Shown piece by piece: positions 40,682 through 49,800 of a DNA stretch of 64,000 bases (position 1 is the stretch's first letter; the number at the start of each line of letters is the position of its first letter). Position numbers and translations under genes: made by a program. This DNA comes from Acidobacteriota bacterium (GTDB lineage: Bacteria > Acidobacteriota > Thermoanaerobaculia > Gp7-AA8): contig JAJXWV010000084.1 in the NCBI GenBank assembly GCA_021781455.1, forward strand, positions 62,001 through 126,000. Direction: 5' to 3'. The notes below the pieces were generated by a model. That model saw nothing but the letters and a program-made list of their open reading frames with translations. It was not told the DNA's origin and did no database searches.

Positions 40682-41845
40682 CTATCGTGCCGATGCTGCC
40701 AGTCCGAACAGCTTCGAGCGCAGCCCGGTCGTCTTGGCCGCGGCCAGCAGCGCCATGATCACGTACACCTTCTTGTTGGCCTCGCGAGCCAGGGAAAAGC
40801 GGAACTGCTCGAGCACGCCCGCACTGACTTCGGCGCCGATGTCCGCGGGCAGGCAGTGCATGTACAGCGCGCCGCCGCGGCCGGTGAGCTTCATGCGCCG
40901 CTCGTCGCAGATCCAGTCGGTATGGGCGCGGTTGCGCTCCAGCGCGCGCCGCTCGATGTCCTTCATCCGTTCCGTGTCCTTCTGGCGGTTCGCGTCCACG
41001 CGCTCCAGCATCAGGTCGTACGGACCCCAGCTCTTCGGATAGACGACGTCTGCGCCGGCGAACGCTTCGTCCATGTTCTTCATGACCGTGAAGGTGCCGC
41101 CTGACTCGGCGGCGTGCTTGGTCGCGCTCTCCATGCACTGCGGCATCAGCTCGTATCCCGGCGGATGCGCAAGACGGACGTTCATCCCGAAGCGCGTCAT
41201 CAGCATGATCAAGCCCTGCGGTACGGAGAGCGGCTTGGCATAACTCGGCGAGTAGGCCCAGCTCACGGCGATGGTCTTGCCGGAGAGGCCGTCGGGAAAT
41301 CGCTCGCGAAGCCAGCAGAGGTCGGCCAGGGTCTGCGTGGGATGGTCGATGTCGCACTGCAGGTTGACGATGGGCACCGTGCGCGTTTCGCCGCCCTGGC
41401 GCAGATAGTCGTCGATTCCCGCCTTGACGGAGCGCATGAACTTGTTTCCCTCGCCGAGGATCAGGTCGTGGCGGATGCCGAGGGCGTGGGAGTTCATTCC
41501 CAGCATGGCCCCGGTCTCCTCGGCAGTCTCGCCGTGGGCGACCTGCGTCGACGATCCGTCGACGACCATGGGATGGCCACCGAGGCGGACGGCCGCGCCG
41601 GCCCAGCTGGACTTGGTGCGGGTGGAGTTGTCGAAGAAGAGCGCGTACAGGAGCTCGTTGGCGAGGAACTGCGTCGGCACGCCGCGGCGGTCGAGCAACT
41701 CGAGAGTGGCGGCGACGTTGGCGACCGCTTCGACCTCGGCGCGGCTCCAGTCGTCGGTCAGCAGCATGCTGCGGCCGTGAAGCCCGTCGAGAACGGCGTC
41801 CTCGATCGTCTCGAGGAAGGGAGCGGTTTTCTGGCGAAGACTCAT
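40682..41845 (-). CDS. ygeW: Knotted carbamoyltransferase (YgeW-like)
   Basis: 387 aa. The carbamoyl-phosphate motif is FDNSTRTKSSW (STRTx), followed by DIDHPTQTLADL (HPTQ) and MHCLPADI (HCLPx), as in ornithine and aspartate carbamoyltransferases. The loop GETAEETGAMLGMNSHALGIRHD and overall length fit YgeW. YgeW's own substrate is unsettled; in the urate pathway model it handles carbamoyl groups from a ureido intermediate, giving carbamoyl phosphate and possibly ATP. The start overlaps the stop of the YgfK-like gene (ATGA, 41842-41845), and the YgeY-like gene follows after 21 bp, so the three minus-strand genes form an operon. Confidence 0.88.
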   Translation of the reverse strand: MSLRQKTAPFLETIEDAVLDGLHGRSMLLTDDWSRAEVEAVANVAATLELLDRRGVPTQFLANELLYALFFDNSTRTKSSWAGAAVRLGGHPMVVDGSSTQVAHGETAEETGAMLGMNSHALGIRHDLILGEGNKFMRSVKAGIDDYLRQGGETRTVPIVNLQCDIDHPTQTLADLCWLRERFPDGLSGKTIAVSWAYSPSYAKPLSVPQGLIMLMTRFGMNVRLAHPPGYELMPQCMESATKHAAESGGTFTVMKNMDEAFAGADVVYPKSWGPYDLMLERVDANRQKDTERMKDIERRALERNRAHTDWICDERRMKLTGRGGALYMHCLPADIGAEVSAGVLEQFRFSLAREANKKVYVIMALLAAAKTTGLRSKLFGLAASAR

Positions 41846-43965
41846 GGTGCTTGCATTACCTCCGGAGAACGGCAGTTGATGAAATTGGGATGGCGCGGGT
41901 CGAGAGTGGTGCGGCGCACGAAATCCATGAGGGCGAACGGCCAGAGGTCGATCCGGTCCCCGCTCGCGGTGACCCGAATTGATCGAGAGTCCGCAGGGGC
42001 GCGCAGCAGTGCGTCCCCCTCCAGGGCTGCGGACGCGCTGCTGCGCGTCCCTACGCGCTCGATGAGGACTTCGAATTCCGGTCCGCAGTAGACGACGCCC
42101 TGCGCATCGACAGTCAGGCCGTATTCGCGGCCGTCGATTCGGCCTAACACCCGGGCTTTGGCATCGCCCTGTGCGAGGAAGAAGCCGTCCAGCGGATCGA
42201 GGCGCCAGCCCGCTTCGTCGCCGAAGAGGCGGAATTTGGCCTGGTTGGGCTTACCGTCGTCGGGACAGAAGACTTCGCAGTTGCCACACTCGTTGCAGAG
42301 CTCGACGTAGATCGCGATCTGATGGTTGCGCGACAACGACGTCTGCCCGCCTTCGACGCGCTCCCAGCGATCTCCGCTGCGGACGAGGTGAGCGCGGGGA
42401 ATGCTGTTCTCACCGGCGTCGAAACGGCTGATGGCGTCATTCGGACAGGCCGGGATGCAGAGGTCGCACGTCGCGCAGTCGAAAAGCGTCAGCGGATGGG
42501 TGGTCTTGCCGGGTGCGTGGGCGCTTCGCTCGCTGTGATAGCGCGGATCGGAGTCGAGCGACTCGACGTACTTCTCGGTGTTGGCGATCGTCGCCTGTGC
42601 CACCCAGTGCCGGTAAATCTCGGGTGGGATCGCGCGATCGATCCTCTCGTTGTCCGCAAGGGCGGCGCGGCAGAGACGCGCATCCTCGTCCGGGAGGGAG
42701 AGCGAGTCGAGTGCAATCTCCGCTTCGCTGCAGCCGCGGATGATGAAATCGCCGATCGAGCTCGCGTGAACGCGGTCCATCCCATGAGAGAGCTCGGTCG
42801 CGTAGCTCTGCAGACGGCCGTAGCCGCCCTGCTTGAGGAGGTCCGTGCAGACGGTCACCGGCACGAGCCCGAGGCTCACCGCGTCGGGATAGTTCGAGCG
42901 GTCGATGCCCGCGGAGAACGAGATCGGGATCGAGTCGCCGAAGGTCTGCCTGAAGCGCCGCACGAGGTACATGGCCAGGACGTGCAGGGGCGGGCCGGAG
43001 AGGTACGACACTTTCTCGGACGGCGGGAGAAAATCGCCGCGGTTGTTCACGATCAGCGTGTTCGTCAGCTTCACGCCGAACGTGCGTCCGAGCTCTTTGG
43101 CGCGCCGCTGCAGGCGCTCGACGATGGTCACGGCTTCATCCCACTTCGCGTCGTTGTCGAAGGCGCTGGCCGGCGCCTCGATCTCCGTGAAGCCGAGACG
43201 GTCGTGAAGGATCTCGTGGACCTCGTCGTAGCCGAGCAGCATCGGATTGAGCTTGACCGTGCAGTTCACGCCGGCTTCGCTCATCAGGAACTCGACGATG
43301 CGCTCGATCTCCGCGACAGGGCAACCGTGAAACGTGCTCAGCGTGACCGTGTCCGCCACCTGTGGCGCGAACTCCGCCTCCGCGAGACGGCGCCAGCGCG
43401 CCGGAACCTCGCGGCGGAGCTTGTCGATCATCGGCCGCGCATCGAGCATCCCCCGCATGAACGCCACCACGCGCTCACTGCGGATGCCGGCCAGGTCGTA
43501 GCCGACGCTCATGTCGTAAATCGTCCGTCTGAACGGCGGCTGGATGGGGAGGGCGCCCGACGCCGTGAGCATCTCGATCAGCATCGCGGCCTTCACGTAC
43601 TCCTCGAGCGACTGCTCGAGCTTGAGCTCCTGCGACCATTCGATGTTGTAGCCCACCGTGCGCGCGTCGATGCAGGGACGCGGGATGGTCAGCTCGTCGA
43701 GCACCTGGACGGTCTTCAGCTCCAGGATGCGTGCGCCGGCGAGCCACGACAGGACGATGTTCTGCGCCATCTGCGTGTGCGGGCCGGCGGCCGGGCCGAG
43801 CGGCGTCGATGCGCGATGGCCGTGAAACTCCACCGAGGTGTCGTGTCGTGGATCGCCGAGAAAGAACTTGCGGGCCGGCAGATCGAACACGCTCGCGCAG
43901 CGCTCGAGCTCTTCGAAAGCTCGGGCCACGAGAGCGGATAACCCGAGCGGCGCCAGCGCAGACAT
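41842..43965 (-). CDS. ygfK: Fe-S oxidoreductase of the YgfK type (putative selenate reductase subunit), shortened
   Basis: 707 aa. The N-terminal ~430 residues are a dihydroorotate dehydrogenase-like barrel (STPLGPAAGPHTQMAQNIVL, ELKTVQVLDELTIPRPCIDA, TVTLSTFHGCPVAEIERI), close to the start of E. coli YgfK. The C-terminal part has ferredoxin motifs CATCDLCIPACP and CNECGNCEVFCP. E. coli YgfK (about 1030 aa) has a GltD-like FAD/NAD(P)H domain between these parts, and here it is missing. The protein may therefore need another flavoprotein as electron partner, perhaps the FAD-less XdhD-like protein. The start at 43965 is the methionine of MSALAPLGLSALV, which aligns with the family N-terminus. 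A family B repeat is embedded near the C-terminus (41993-42053). Confidence 0.82.
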   Translation of the reverse strand: MSALAPLGLSALVARAFEELERCASVFDLPARKFFLGDPRHDTSVEFHGHRASTPLGPAAGPHTQMAQNIVLSWLAGARILELKTVQVLDELTIPRPCIDARTVGYNIEWSQELKLEQSLEEYVKAAMLIEMLTASGALPIQPPFRRTIYDMSVGYDLAGIRSERVVAFMRGMLDARPMIDKLRREVPARWRRLAEAEFAPQVADTVTLSTFHGCPVAEIERIVEFLMSEAGVNCTVKLNPMLLGYDEVHEILHDRLGFTEIEAPASAFDNDAKWDEAVTIVERLQRRAKELGRTFGVKLTNTLIVNNRGDFLPPSEKVSYLSGPPLHVLAMYLVRRFRQTFGDSIPISFSAGIDRSNYPDAVSLGLVPVTVCTDLLKQGGYGRLQSYATELSHGMDRVHASSIGDFIIRGCSEAEIALDSLSLPDEDARLCRAALADNERIDRAIPPEIYRHWVAQATIANTEKYVESLDSDPRYHSERSAHAPGKTTHPLTLFDCATCDLCIPACPNDAISRFDAGENSIPRAHLVRSGDRWERVEGGQTSLSRNHQIAIYVELCNECGNCEVFCPDDGKPNQAKFRLFGDEAGWRLDPLDGFFLAQGDAKARVLGRIDGREYGLTVDAQGVVYCGPEFEVLIERVGTRSSASAALEGDALLRAPADSRSIRVTASGDRIDLWPFALMDFVRRTTLDPRHPNFINCRSPEVMQAP
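41993..42053. repeat. Repeat family B, copy 5, inside the YgfK-like coding sequence
   Basis: GGGACGCGCAGCAGCGCGTC-type arms occur as a compact hairpin with a short spacer. Read in frame on the minus strand it gives [20 protein letters not shown], a run without the character of the flanking protein. The reading frame stays open across it. Confidence 0.8.
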
Positions 43966-44114
43966 GAAGAAACATTCTGGCACAAGCCGCCGGGGCATTC
44001 GCGGGGAGTGTCACCGCACGGAAGCGTGCTGCGTAGCAGTGCTGAGTGCTGAGTGCTGAGTCGAGTCGCCAGATGTCATCCGCTATCTCGTGTCCCTGTC
44101 GCGAATCGCCTTTG

Positions 44115-44323
44115 AGGCGGCGGAGCCGCCGACACAATTTGGCGGCCGTCAGGCCACCGTTCGATGACCCATCCCAGCGTCCGAGCACGCGGAGCGCGCG
44201 ACAGATCCTTTTGTCGGTTCCTGACGGTTCTGTCGGGCACTTCGTGCCCTTGTATGCTGCTGCGATCGTCTGCTCCGGCGGCCTGACGGCCGCCGCTAAA
44301 TTCTTGCGGCAGCTACGCCGCCT
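44115..44323. repeat. Repeat family A, copy 4
   Basis: Same orientation as copy 1: AGGCGGCGGAGCCGCCGACA start, GGGCACTTCGTGCCC core, CCGCCGCTAAATTCTTGCGG end. It is slightly degenerate (a few bases missing in the left arm). The 613-bp gap 43966-44578 otherwise holds GAGTGCTGAG words at 44036-44066 and the array at 44378-44425; no gene is seen. Confidence 0.85.
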
Positions 44324-44377
44324 GTCGCGCTCGGGATCTCGCAACAACCGAACTTGGACAATAGCGACTCACCACTC

Positions 44378-44425
44378 AGGACCCAGGACTCAGCACTCAG
44401 GACCCAGGACTCAGCACTCAGGACT
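44378..44425. repeat. Short tandem array of CTCAGGACCCAGGACTCAGCA
   Basis: Two full and one partial ~24-bp units (ACTCAGGACCCAGGACTCAG) in tandem. It is related to the ACTCAGTACTCAGCA words at 34926-35026. Confidence 0.75.
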
Positions 44426-44578
44426 CGTCCAAGTCCCTGCGATCAGGGAACTTTGCGTGACGTGACACTGGACACGTTGCGGAGTGATGTTTTCTGCGGG
44501 ATGGCGGGCGCGCTGCCGGTACCCTTCGCGCTGGGATCGTTCGTCACGATGCCCAGATATCAAGGTGAGGAGAACCAC

Positions 44579-45409
44579 GTGAAAAGAATCGTAGCCATCT
44601 CGATGCTCGCCGCGCTCTGCCTGGCGTGCGGTCCGAAAAACGCAGCGCCGGCGCTTGCGGCGGAGAAGAAAGTTGCGCCGCCTGCGGTGCCGAACCTCCC
44701 GCCCGACCACCCGGCGATCGCCGCGCAGCGCGAAGCCGCGTCGGCCATGCCCGCCGCTCAGCAGCCGGCCGCAAACCTGGTCGGTGAAGTCCTCGAAACG
44801 ATGAACGGCGGCGGCTATACCTATGTGAGGCTCCGCACCAGCTCGGGCGAAGTGTGGGCGGCGACGCCCAAGACGACGGCGAAGGTCGGTTCGACGATCG
44901 CGCTCAACGCGCAGATGGAGATGCAGAACTTCGAGTCGAAGACGCTGAAGAGGACGTTCCCGAAGATCGTCTTCGCCACTCCGGCAGGTGCCGCGGCTCC
45001 GGCCGCCGGTGAGAAGAGCGGCGATCCGGCGACGACCATGGCCCAGCACGCGATGTTCTCACAGGGACCGGCGACGGAGACGAACGTCAAAGTGGCCAGA
45101 GCCGAAGGAGCGGACGCGAAAACGGTCGCGGAAGTGTGGGCGGGCAAGGGATCGCTGAAAGACAAGAACGTGACGATCCGCGGCAAGGTCGTGAAGTTCA
45201 CGCCCCAGACACTCGGCGTGAACTGGATCCATCTGCGCGACGGTTCCGGCTCGGCGGACAAGCACGACAACGACATCACCGTGACGACCAAAGAGTTTGC
45301 CAAGGTCGGCGACGTCGTCGTTGCCAGCGGCACGCTGCGGCTGGATAAGGATTTCGGCGCCGGTTACACCTATCCGGTGATCGTCGAGGGCGCGAAACTG
45401 AAGAAGTAG
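44579..45409 (+). CDS. Lipoprotein with two OB-fold-like domains
   Basis: 276 aa. A lipoprotein signal (MKRIVAISMLAALCLAC) and an Ala/Pro-rich tether lead to a first beta domain (VGEVLETMNGGGYTYVRLRT, SGEVWAATPKTTAKVGSTIA). After a linker a second follows (VWAGKGSLKDKNVTIRGKVV, LGVNWIHLRDGSGSADKHDN, KVGDVVVASGTLRLDKDFGA). Both have the five-strand OB look seen in exported NrfJ/'nucleic-acid-binding OB' proteins, which are often linked to cytochrome c biogenesis; function unknown. The start is a GTG at 44579 after AAGGTGAGGAG; the open frame upstream from 44354 crosses repeats. It is a single gene. Confidence 0.7.
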   Translation: MKRIVAISMLAALCLACGPKNAAPALAAEKKVAPPAVPNLPPDHPAIAAQREAASAMPAAQQPAANLVGEVLETMNGGGYTYVRLRTSSGEVWAATPKTTAKVGSTIALNAQMEMQNFESKTLKRTFPKIVFATPAGAAAPAAGEKSGDPATTMAQHAMFSQGPATETNVKVARAEGADAKTVAEVWAGKGSLKDKNVTIRGKVVKFTPQTLGVNWIHLRDGSGSADKHDNDITVTTKEFAKVGDVVVASGTLRLDKDFGAGYTYPVIVEGAKLKK

Positions 45410-45601
45410 CCCCCGGTGTAGGACAGGCTTTCCAGCCTGTCCTTGGAAGAAGCAGCCCCCGGTGTAGGACAGGCTTTCCAGCCTGTCCTTGAGTGTGGCA
45501 GGCTCCCCAGGAGGACAGGCTGGAAAGCCTGTCCTACACGGGGGACAGGCTGGAAAGCCTGTCCTACACGGGGGAGAGGCAGGAAAGCCTGTCCTGCACG
45601 A
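45410..45601. repeat. Repeat family F array (GGACAGGCTTTCCAGCCTGTCC)
   Basis: Five or so copies of the near-palindrome GACAGGCTTTCCAGCCTGTC are arranged with flanking CCCCGGTGTA on one side and TACACGGGGG on the other. The first copies and the last ones are in opposite orientations, so the array can fold as one large stem. It directly follows the stop of the OB-fold gene and precedes the ArsR-type gene. Confidence 0.9.
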
Positions 45602-45634
45602 GAGTATAACCACATAGTCATGTATCATTCGCGC

Positions 45635-46006
45635 ATGACCCGTGGGCGCAAACATCCGTCGCTCTCTGCCGAAGCCGTCGATCTCGTGGCCAACCGCTTC
45701 AAGGTTCTCGGCGAGCCGATTCGGATCCGCATTCTTCAAGAGCTGCAGAGCGGTGAGAAGAACGTGACGCAGCTGGTCGAGTCCATCGGCTCGACACAGC
45801 CGAACATCAGCAAGCACCTGCGGATCCTTCAGGAGTCGGGCCTCATCGGTCGGCGGCAGGCCGGCACGGCGGTCTACTGCTACATCGCCGATCCGACCGT
45901 GTTCGACCTCTGTGACGCCGTCTGCGCGAGCCTCGAGACCCGACTTCAGGACGCCGGAAGACTGGCCGCAGAGCTCAGCGGTGGGATCTCGAGACGAAGG
46001 TCCTGA
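45635..46006 (+). CDS. ArsR-family winged-helix regulator
   Basis: 123 aa. The HTH core FKVLGEPIRIRILQELQSGE, VTQLVESIGSTQPNISKHLR and the wing LIGRRQAGTAVYCYIAD are classic ArsR/SmtB. The C-terminal helix has two cysteines in VFDLCDAVCASLETR (C-x3-C) that could sense thiols, sulfide or metal, as in redox-type members such as BigR/SqrR; this is inference. The start is uncertain: ATG at 45635 or at 45620, neither with a clear ribosome site. The AT-rich stretch GTATAACCACATAGTCATGT just upstream may be its promoter and operator. It has no obvious target gene beside it. Confidence 0.82.
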   Translation: MTRGRKHPSLSAEAVDLVANRFKVLGEPIRIRILQELQSGEKNVTQLVESIGSTQPNISKHLRILQESGLIGRRQAGTAVYCYIADPTVFDLCDAVCASLETRLQDAGRLAAELSGGISRRRS

Positions 46007-46076
46007 AGCGCGTCAGGTCCTTGTCATCCCTCGCTCCGGGTTCAGAGCCATGCAGAAATCGATCGAGGTGCCCGCC

Positions 46077-46526
46077 TCAGTCGAACTGCCCCAGAACCAC
46101 CTGCTTGATCTGCTGGAAGCTGCCGTGGGGCGAGGCGAAGAACGTGACGACGCGCAGGGTCACGGGCTCGCTGGAGCCGAAGCTGCCGGGCAGAACGCGC
46201 GAGTAGGCGTGCTGCCAGAACGACACCTCGATCGAGCCGCCGGGCTCGATCGCGTCCTGCCTCAGGATCGGCGCGTTGCGCGTCAGCATGTAGGTCCCGG
46301 TGCCGATCTGGCGCAGCTCGATGCGGCGCAGGGTGATCGGCTGGGTCGATGGATTCGTGATGCGCATTCCGTACTTGACGTCGAACGGTCCGACCGACTG
46401 CACCTCCGAGGCGCCGACGAGCTGCACGAAGTCGATCTGCGGACGCGGCTGAACGGCCCCGCCTTTTGAACCGGTGGCGCAGCCCACGGCGCCGAGGATC
46501 AGGAGAAGTGCCCATGCTTGCTTCAT
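46077..46526 (-). CDS. Small lipoprotein, LEA type 2-like beta domain
   Basis: 149 aa. The signal MKQAWALLLILGAVGC has a lipobox ending in Cys. The mature part is a beta-sandwich (IDFVQLVGASEVQSVGPFDV, KYGMRITNPSTQPITLRRIE), which resembles water-stress/LEA14-type domains found in envelope lipoproteins (VxYGMRITNPS is typical). Its role is unknown. A methionine three codons earlier (46535) is also possible. It ends at 46077 and converges with the ArsR gene, leaving a 70-bp gap without a terminator. Confidence 0.65.
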   Translation of the reverse strand: MKQAWALLLILGAVGCATGSKGGAVQPRPQIDFVQLVGASEVQSVGPFDVKYGMRITNPSTQPITLRRIELRQIGTGTYMLTRNAPILRQDAIEPGGSIEVSFWQHAYSRVLPGSFGSSEPVTLRVVTFFASPHGSFQQIKQVVLGQFD

Positions 46527-46858
46527 GAGTCGCATAACGTGGCTCCGCGATTGCTTCTTTCCTGAGCGTTCAGACGCTCGCTTTGACCGCTGCAGCCGCG
46601 GCCCGGTCTCGCGTTCGAGGTCAGGCCTGCCTCGGCCAACAGCAGTCGAATCGGCTGCAGCGGGCGAACCTCATGCAATTGGAGGAGCCCCTGGCCTCTG
46701 GCCGCCCGGCTCCGCCGCGGTAGTGAGCGGCATCTCCGTCATTGCGAACGCGGCGTGGACGTCACCGTCAATTGTTCGAAAGGGTGTAAGCGTAGCCCAG
46801 GGCCACAGATGGGCGGCGATTGCGCTAACATCAAGGCTCACCGGGTCCGGGGTCCAAC
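46527..46858. other. Divergent intergenic region, no gene seen
   Basis: 332 bp between the lipoprotein (minus) and the GGDEF-EAL gene (plus). No repeat of families A-F, no ORF with coding character and no recognised riboswitch fold. It should hold the promoters of both genes. Confidence 0.5.
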
Positions 46859-49800
46859 TTGTCCGACAGCGTTTCTGTCAATCGCCACACGGATGCGCGC
46901 ATTCGTGACTTGCTGCGCGAAACCGAACGGAAACTGCAGCACCAGAACCAGGTGGTTGTGGATCTGGCGCGGCGGCCGTCGGTTCAGCAGGGCCATTTCG
47001 ACGAAGCGCTGCGGGAGATCACCGAGGCGGCGGCCGAGACGCTCCACGTCGACCGCGTGAGCGTGTGGCTCTACGACGAGAAGCGAACGCTCATCCGCTG
47101 CTGCGAGCAGTTCGCGCGCAAGACGCGGCAGCACAGCAGCGGGGCCGAAGTCGAGATCTCGACGAATCCGCGGTATTTCGAGGAGCTGGAGCGGTCGCGC
47201 GCGGTGGCGGTGCATGACGTGGCGCGGGATGACCGCACGGCGGCCTTCACTGACGAGACGGTGCGGTCGTCCGGCATGCGCTCGACGATCGACGCTCCGA
47301 TCCGGCGGATGGGGCGGGTCACGGGCCTCGTGCGGCACACCAACGTCGGCAAGAACCGGCAGTGGACGATCGAGGACGAAAACTTCGCCGCCTCCATCGC
47401 CGATCTGGTGGCCATCGTCTCGGACGCTGCCGAGCAGCGTGTGGCCGAGGAGTCGCTCCGGCGACGTCTCGAATTCGAGCAGCTCGTCTCCCGGATCTCG
47501 ACGCGGTTCGTCGAAGTCGGCATTGCGGATCTCGAGCAGGCGAGCAGCACCGCGCTGCGCGATGTGGCCATCTTTGCGCGCGCTGATCGCGGCTTCGTGG
47601 TGTCCGTCGACGAGGCCGGCGCCGCGTCGATGACGTCGGAATGGTGTGCCGACGGGGTGGACTCCGCTCGTGAATCGGTGAGCGGTCTGGTCCTGGCGGC
47701 TTATCCGTGGATCAACGACATCCTCAACCGGCGCCGATCGATCCGGATCGACTCCGTGAACGATCTCGCCGGAGAAGCGGCCTCCGAGCAGGAGCTCCTG
47801 CGACGCCTGGCAGTGCATAAACTGCTCGCGGTCTCGATGTACGTGGGGCGGCGGTTCATCGGCGTTCTCGGAGTGAGCGCCAGCGATTCACAGCCGTGGC
47901 CGGATGACGCCCTCGACCTTCTTCGAATCCTCGGCAACAGTTTCGCCGGAACGCTGAATCGGGTCAGAACCGAACAGGCCCTGCGCGACAGCGAGCAGCG
48001 TTACCGCGCTCTCTTCGAACGGAACCTCGCAGGCGTTTACCGGAACACCCTCGACGGTCGCATGCTCGATTGCAACGACGCTCTGGCACGCATGCTCGGT
48101 TACGACTCGCGTGAAGAAGTGCTCGCACACAACGCCAAGGAGTCGTACGCAAATCCGACCGACCGGACCCGGTTCGTAGAGCGGGTGCTTCGGGAGCGGT
48201 CTGTCACTGCAGCGGAAGTCGCCCTCCGGCGGCGCGACGGCCGGCCGCTGTGGCTCCTGGAGAGCGTCCATCTGGTCGAGGGAAGCGTGGATGTCATCGA
48301 AGGAACGGCGATCGACATCACCAGCCACAAGCTCGCCGAGACGGCTCTGCTCGAGAGCGAGAGCCGCTACCGGACGCTCATCGAGCGCATGCACGAAGGG
48401 GTGGCCCAGCTGGACAACGGCTCCGTCTTCCAGTTCGTGAACGACCGCTTCTGCCAGATGGTCGGCTTCAGCCGCGAGGAGCTGGTCGGCAGGAACGCCG
48501 GCGAGCTGCTCCTGGCGACCGAAGCCGACCGCGACCTGCTCGCGCTCAAGGCTGCGCAGCGCCAGGACGGCATCTCGGACCACTACCAGATCCGCATGCG
48601 GCGCAAGGACGGCGTCGAGGTCTGGGTCGAGATCAGCGGCGCGCCGGTTTACGACGCCAACGGCAAGGTCGTCGGCTCGGTCGGCATCCACAACGACGTG
48701 ACGGAACGGCGGGCCACCGCGGAAGCGCTGCGCGAGAGCGAGTCGCGTTACCGGCTGATGGCTGAGAATTCGACTGATCTCATCTCCCGACTTTCAGCGC
48801 GTGGCGCGATCCTCTACGCCTCGCCGGCCATGCGGTCGCTCCTGTTCATCGATCCCGCCGAGATGACGGGTCACAGCATCTTCGATCTCGTCGAGCCGAT
48901 CGATCACGAAGTGGTCCGCCTGGCCACGAAGACTCTGGCCCGAAGAGGAACGATCACCTTCAGCTACAGGGTCAAGCGTCGCGACGGCAGGGAGATCTGG
49001 TTCGAGACCACGTGCCGCGGCATCAAGGATCCCGTCACCAGAAAATTGACCGAGATCGTGGCGGTCTCGCGCGACGTCAGCGAGCGGAAACGCGTCGAAG
49101 AGCATGTCGAGTTCCAGGCCTATCACGACGAGCTCACCGCACTGCCGAACCGCACGCTCTTCCGCGACCGCCTCACCATCGCCCTGGCCCAGGCCAGGCG
49201 CCTGCGCTGCCACCTGGCGGTCATGTTCATCGACCTCGACAGCTTCAAGGTCGTCAACGACACCCTCGGCCACAGCCTCGGCGACGAGTTGCTGAAAGTC
49301 CTGGCCGGCCGCCTCGGCTCGATCATCCGGGCCGAAGACACCATCGCCCGCATGGGAGGCGACGAGTTCACCGTCGTGGCTTCGAACCTGAGCTCCATCG
49401 ACGACGCCTCACTCGTCGCGCAGAAACTGCTCGACACCATTGCCCAGCCGATCCAGATCGAGGGCCACGAGCTGTTCGTGACCTCCAGCATCGGGATCGC
49501 CATCTACCCGGAGGATGGCGAGACCGTCGAGGCTCTCCTCAAGAATGCGGACAACGCCATGTACCGCGCCAAGGAGACGGGCCGCAATTCGTACAAGCTC
49601 TGCACTCCGGCCATGAACCGCCGCGCGCTGGAGCGGCTGTCGGTCGAAAACGCCTTGCGCCGGGCCATCGACCGCGAGGAGTTCGTCCTCCATTACCAGC
49701 CTCTGGTCCGTATTGACGGCGCGCGGGTGGTGGGGATGGAAGCGCTGCTGCGGTGGAACCGGCCGGATCACGGTCTGATCGAGCCGGCGGACTTCATCGC

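Noticed and set aside
43475-44347. 290-aa minus-strand frame before the YgfK-like gene
   Set aside because: Half lies in repeat A, the other half is an alternative frame of the YgfK gene; no start with a ribosome site.
45410-45601. Possible CRISPR or integron-type site array
   Set aside because: Palindromic copies in both orientations, separated by short repeat-derived words rather than unique spacers; no cas or integrase gene nearby.
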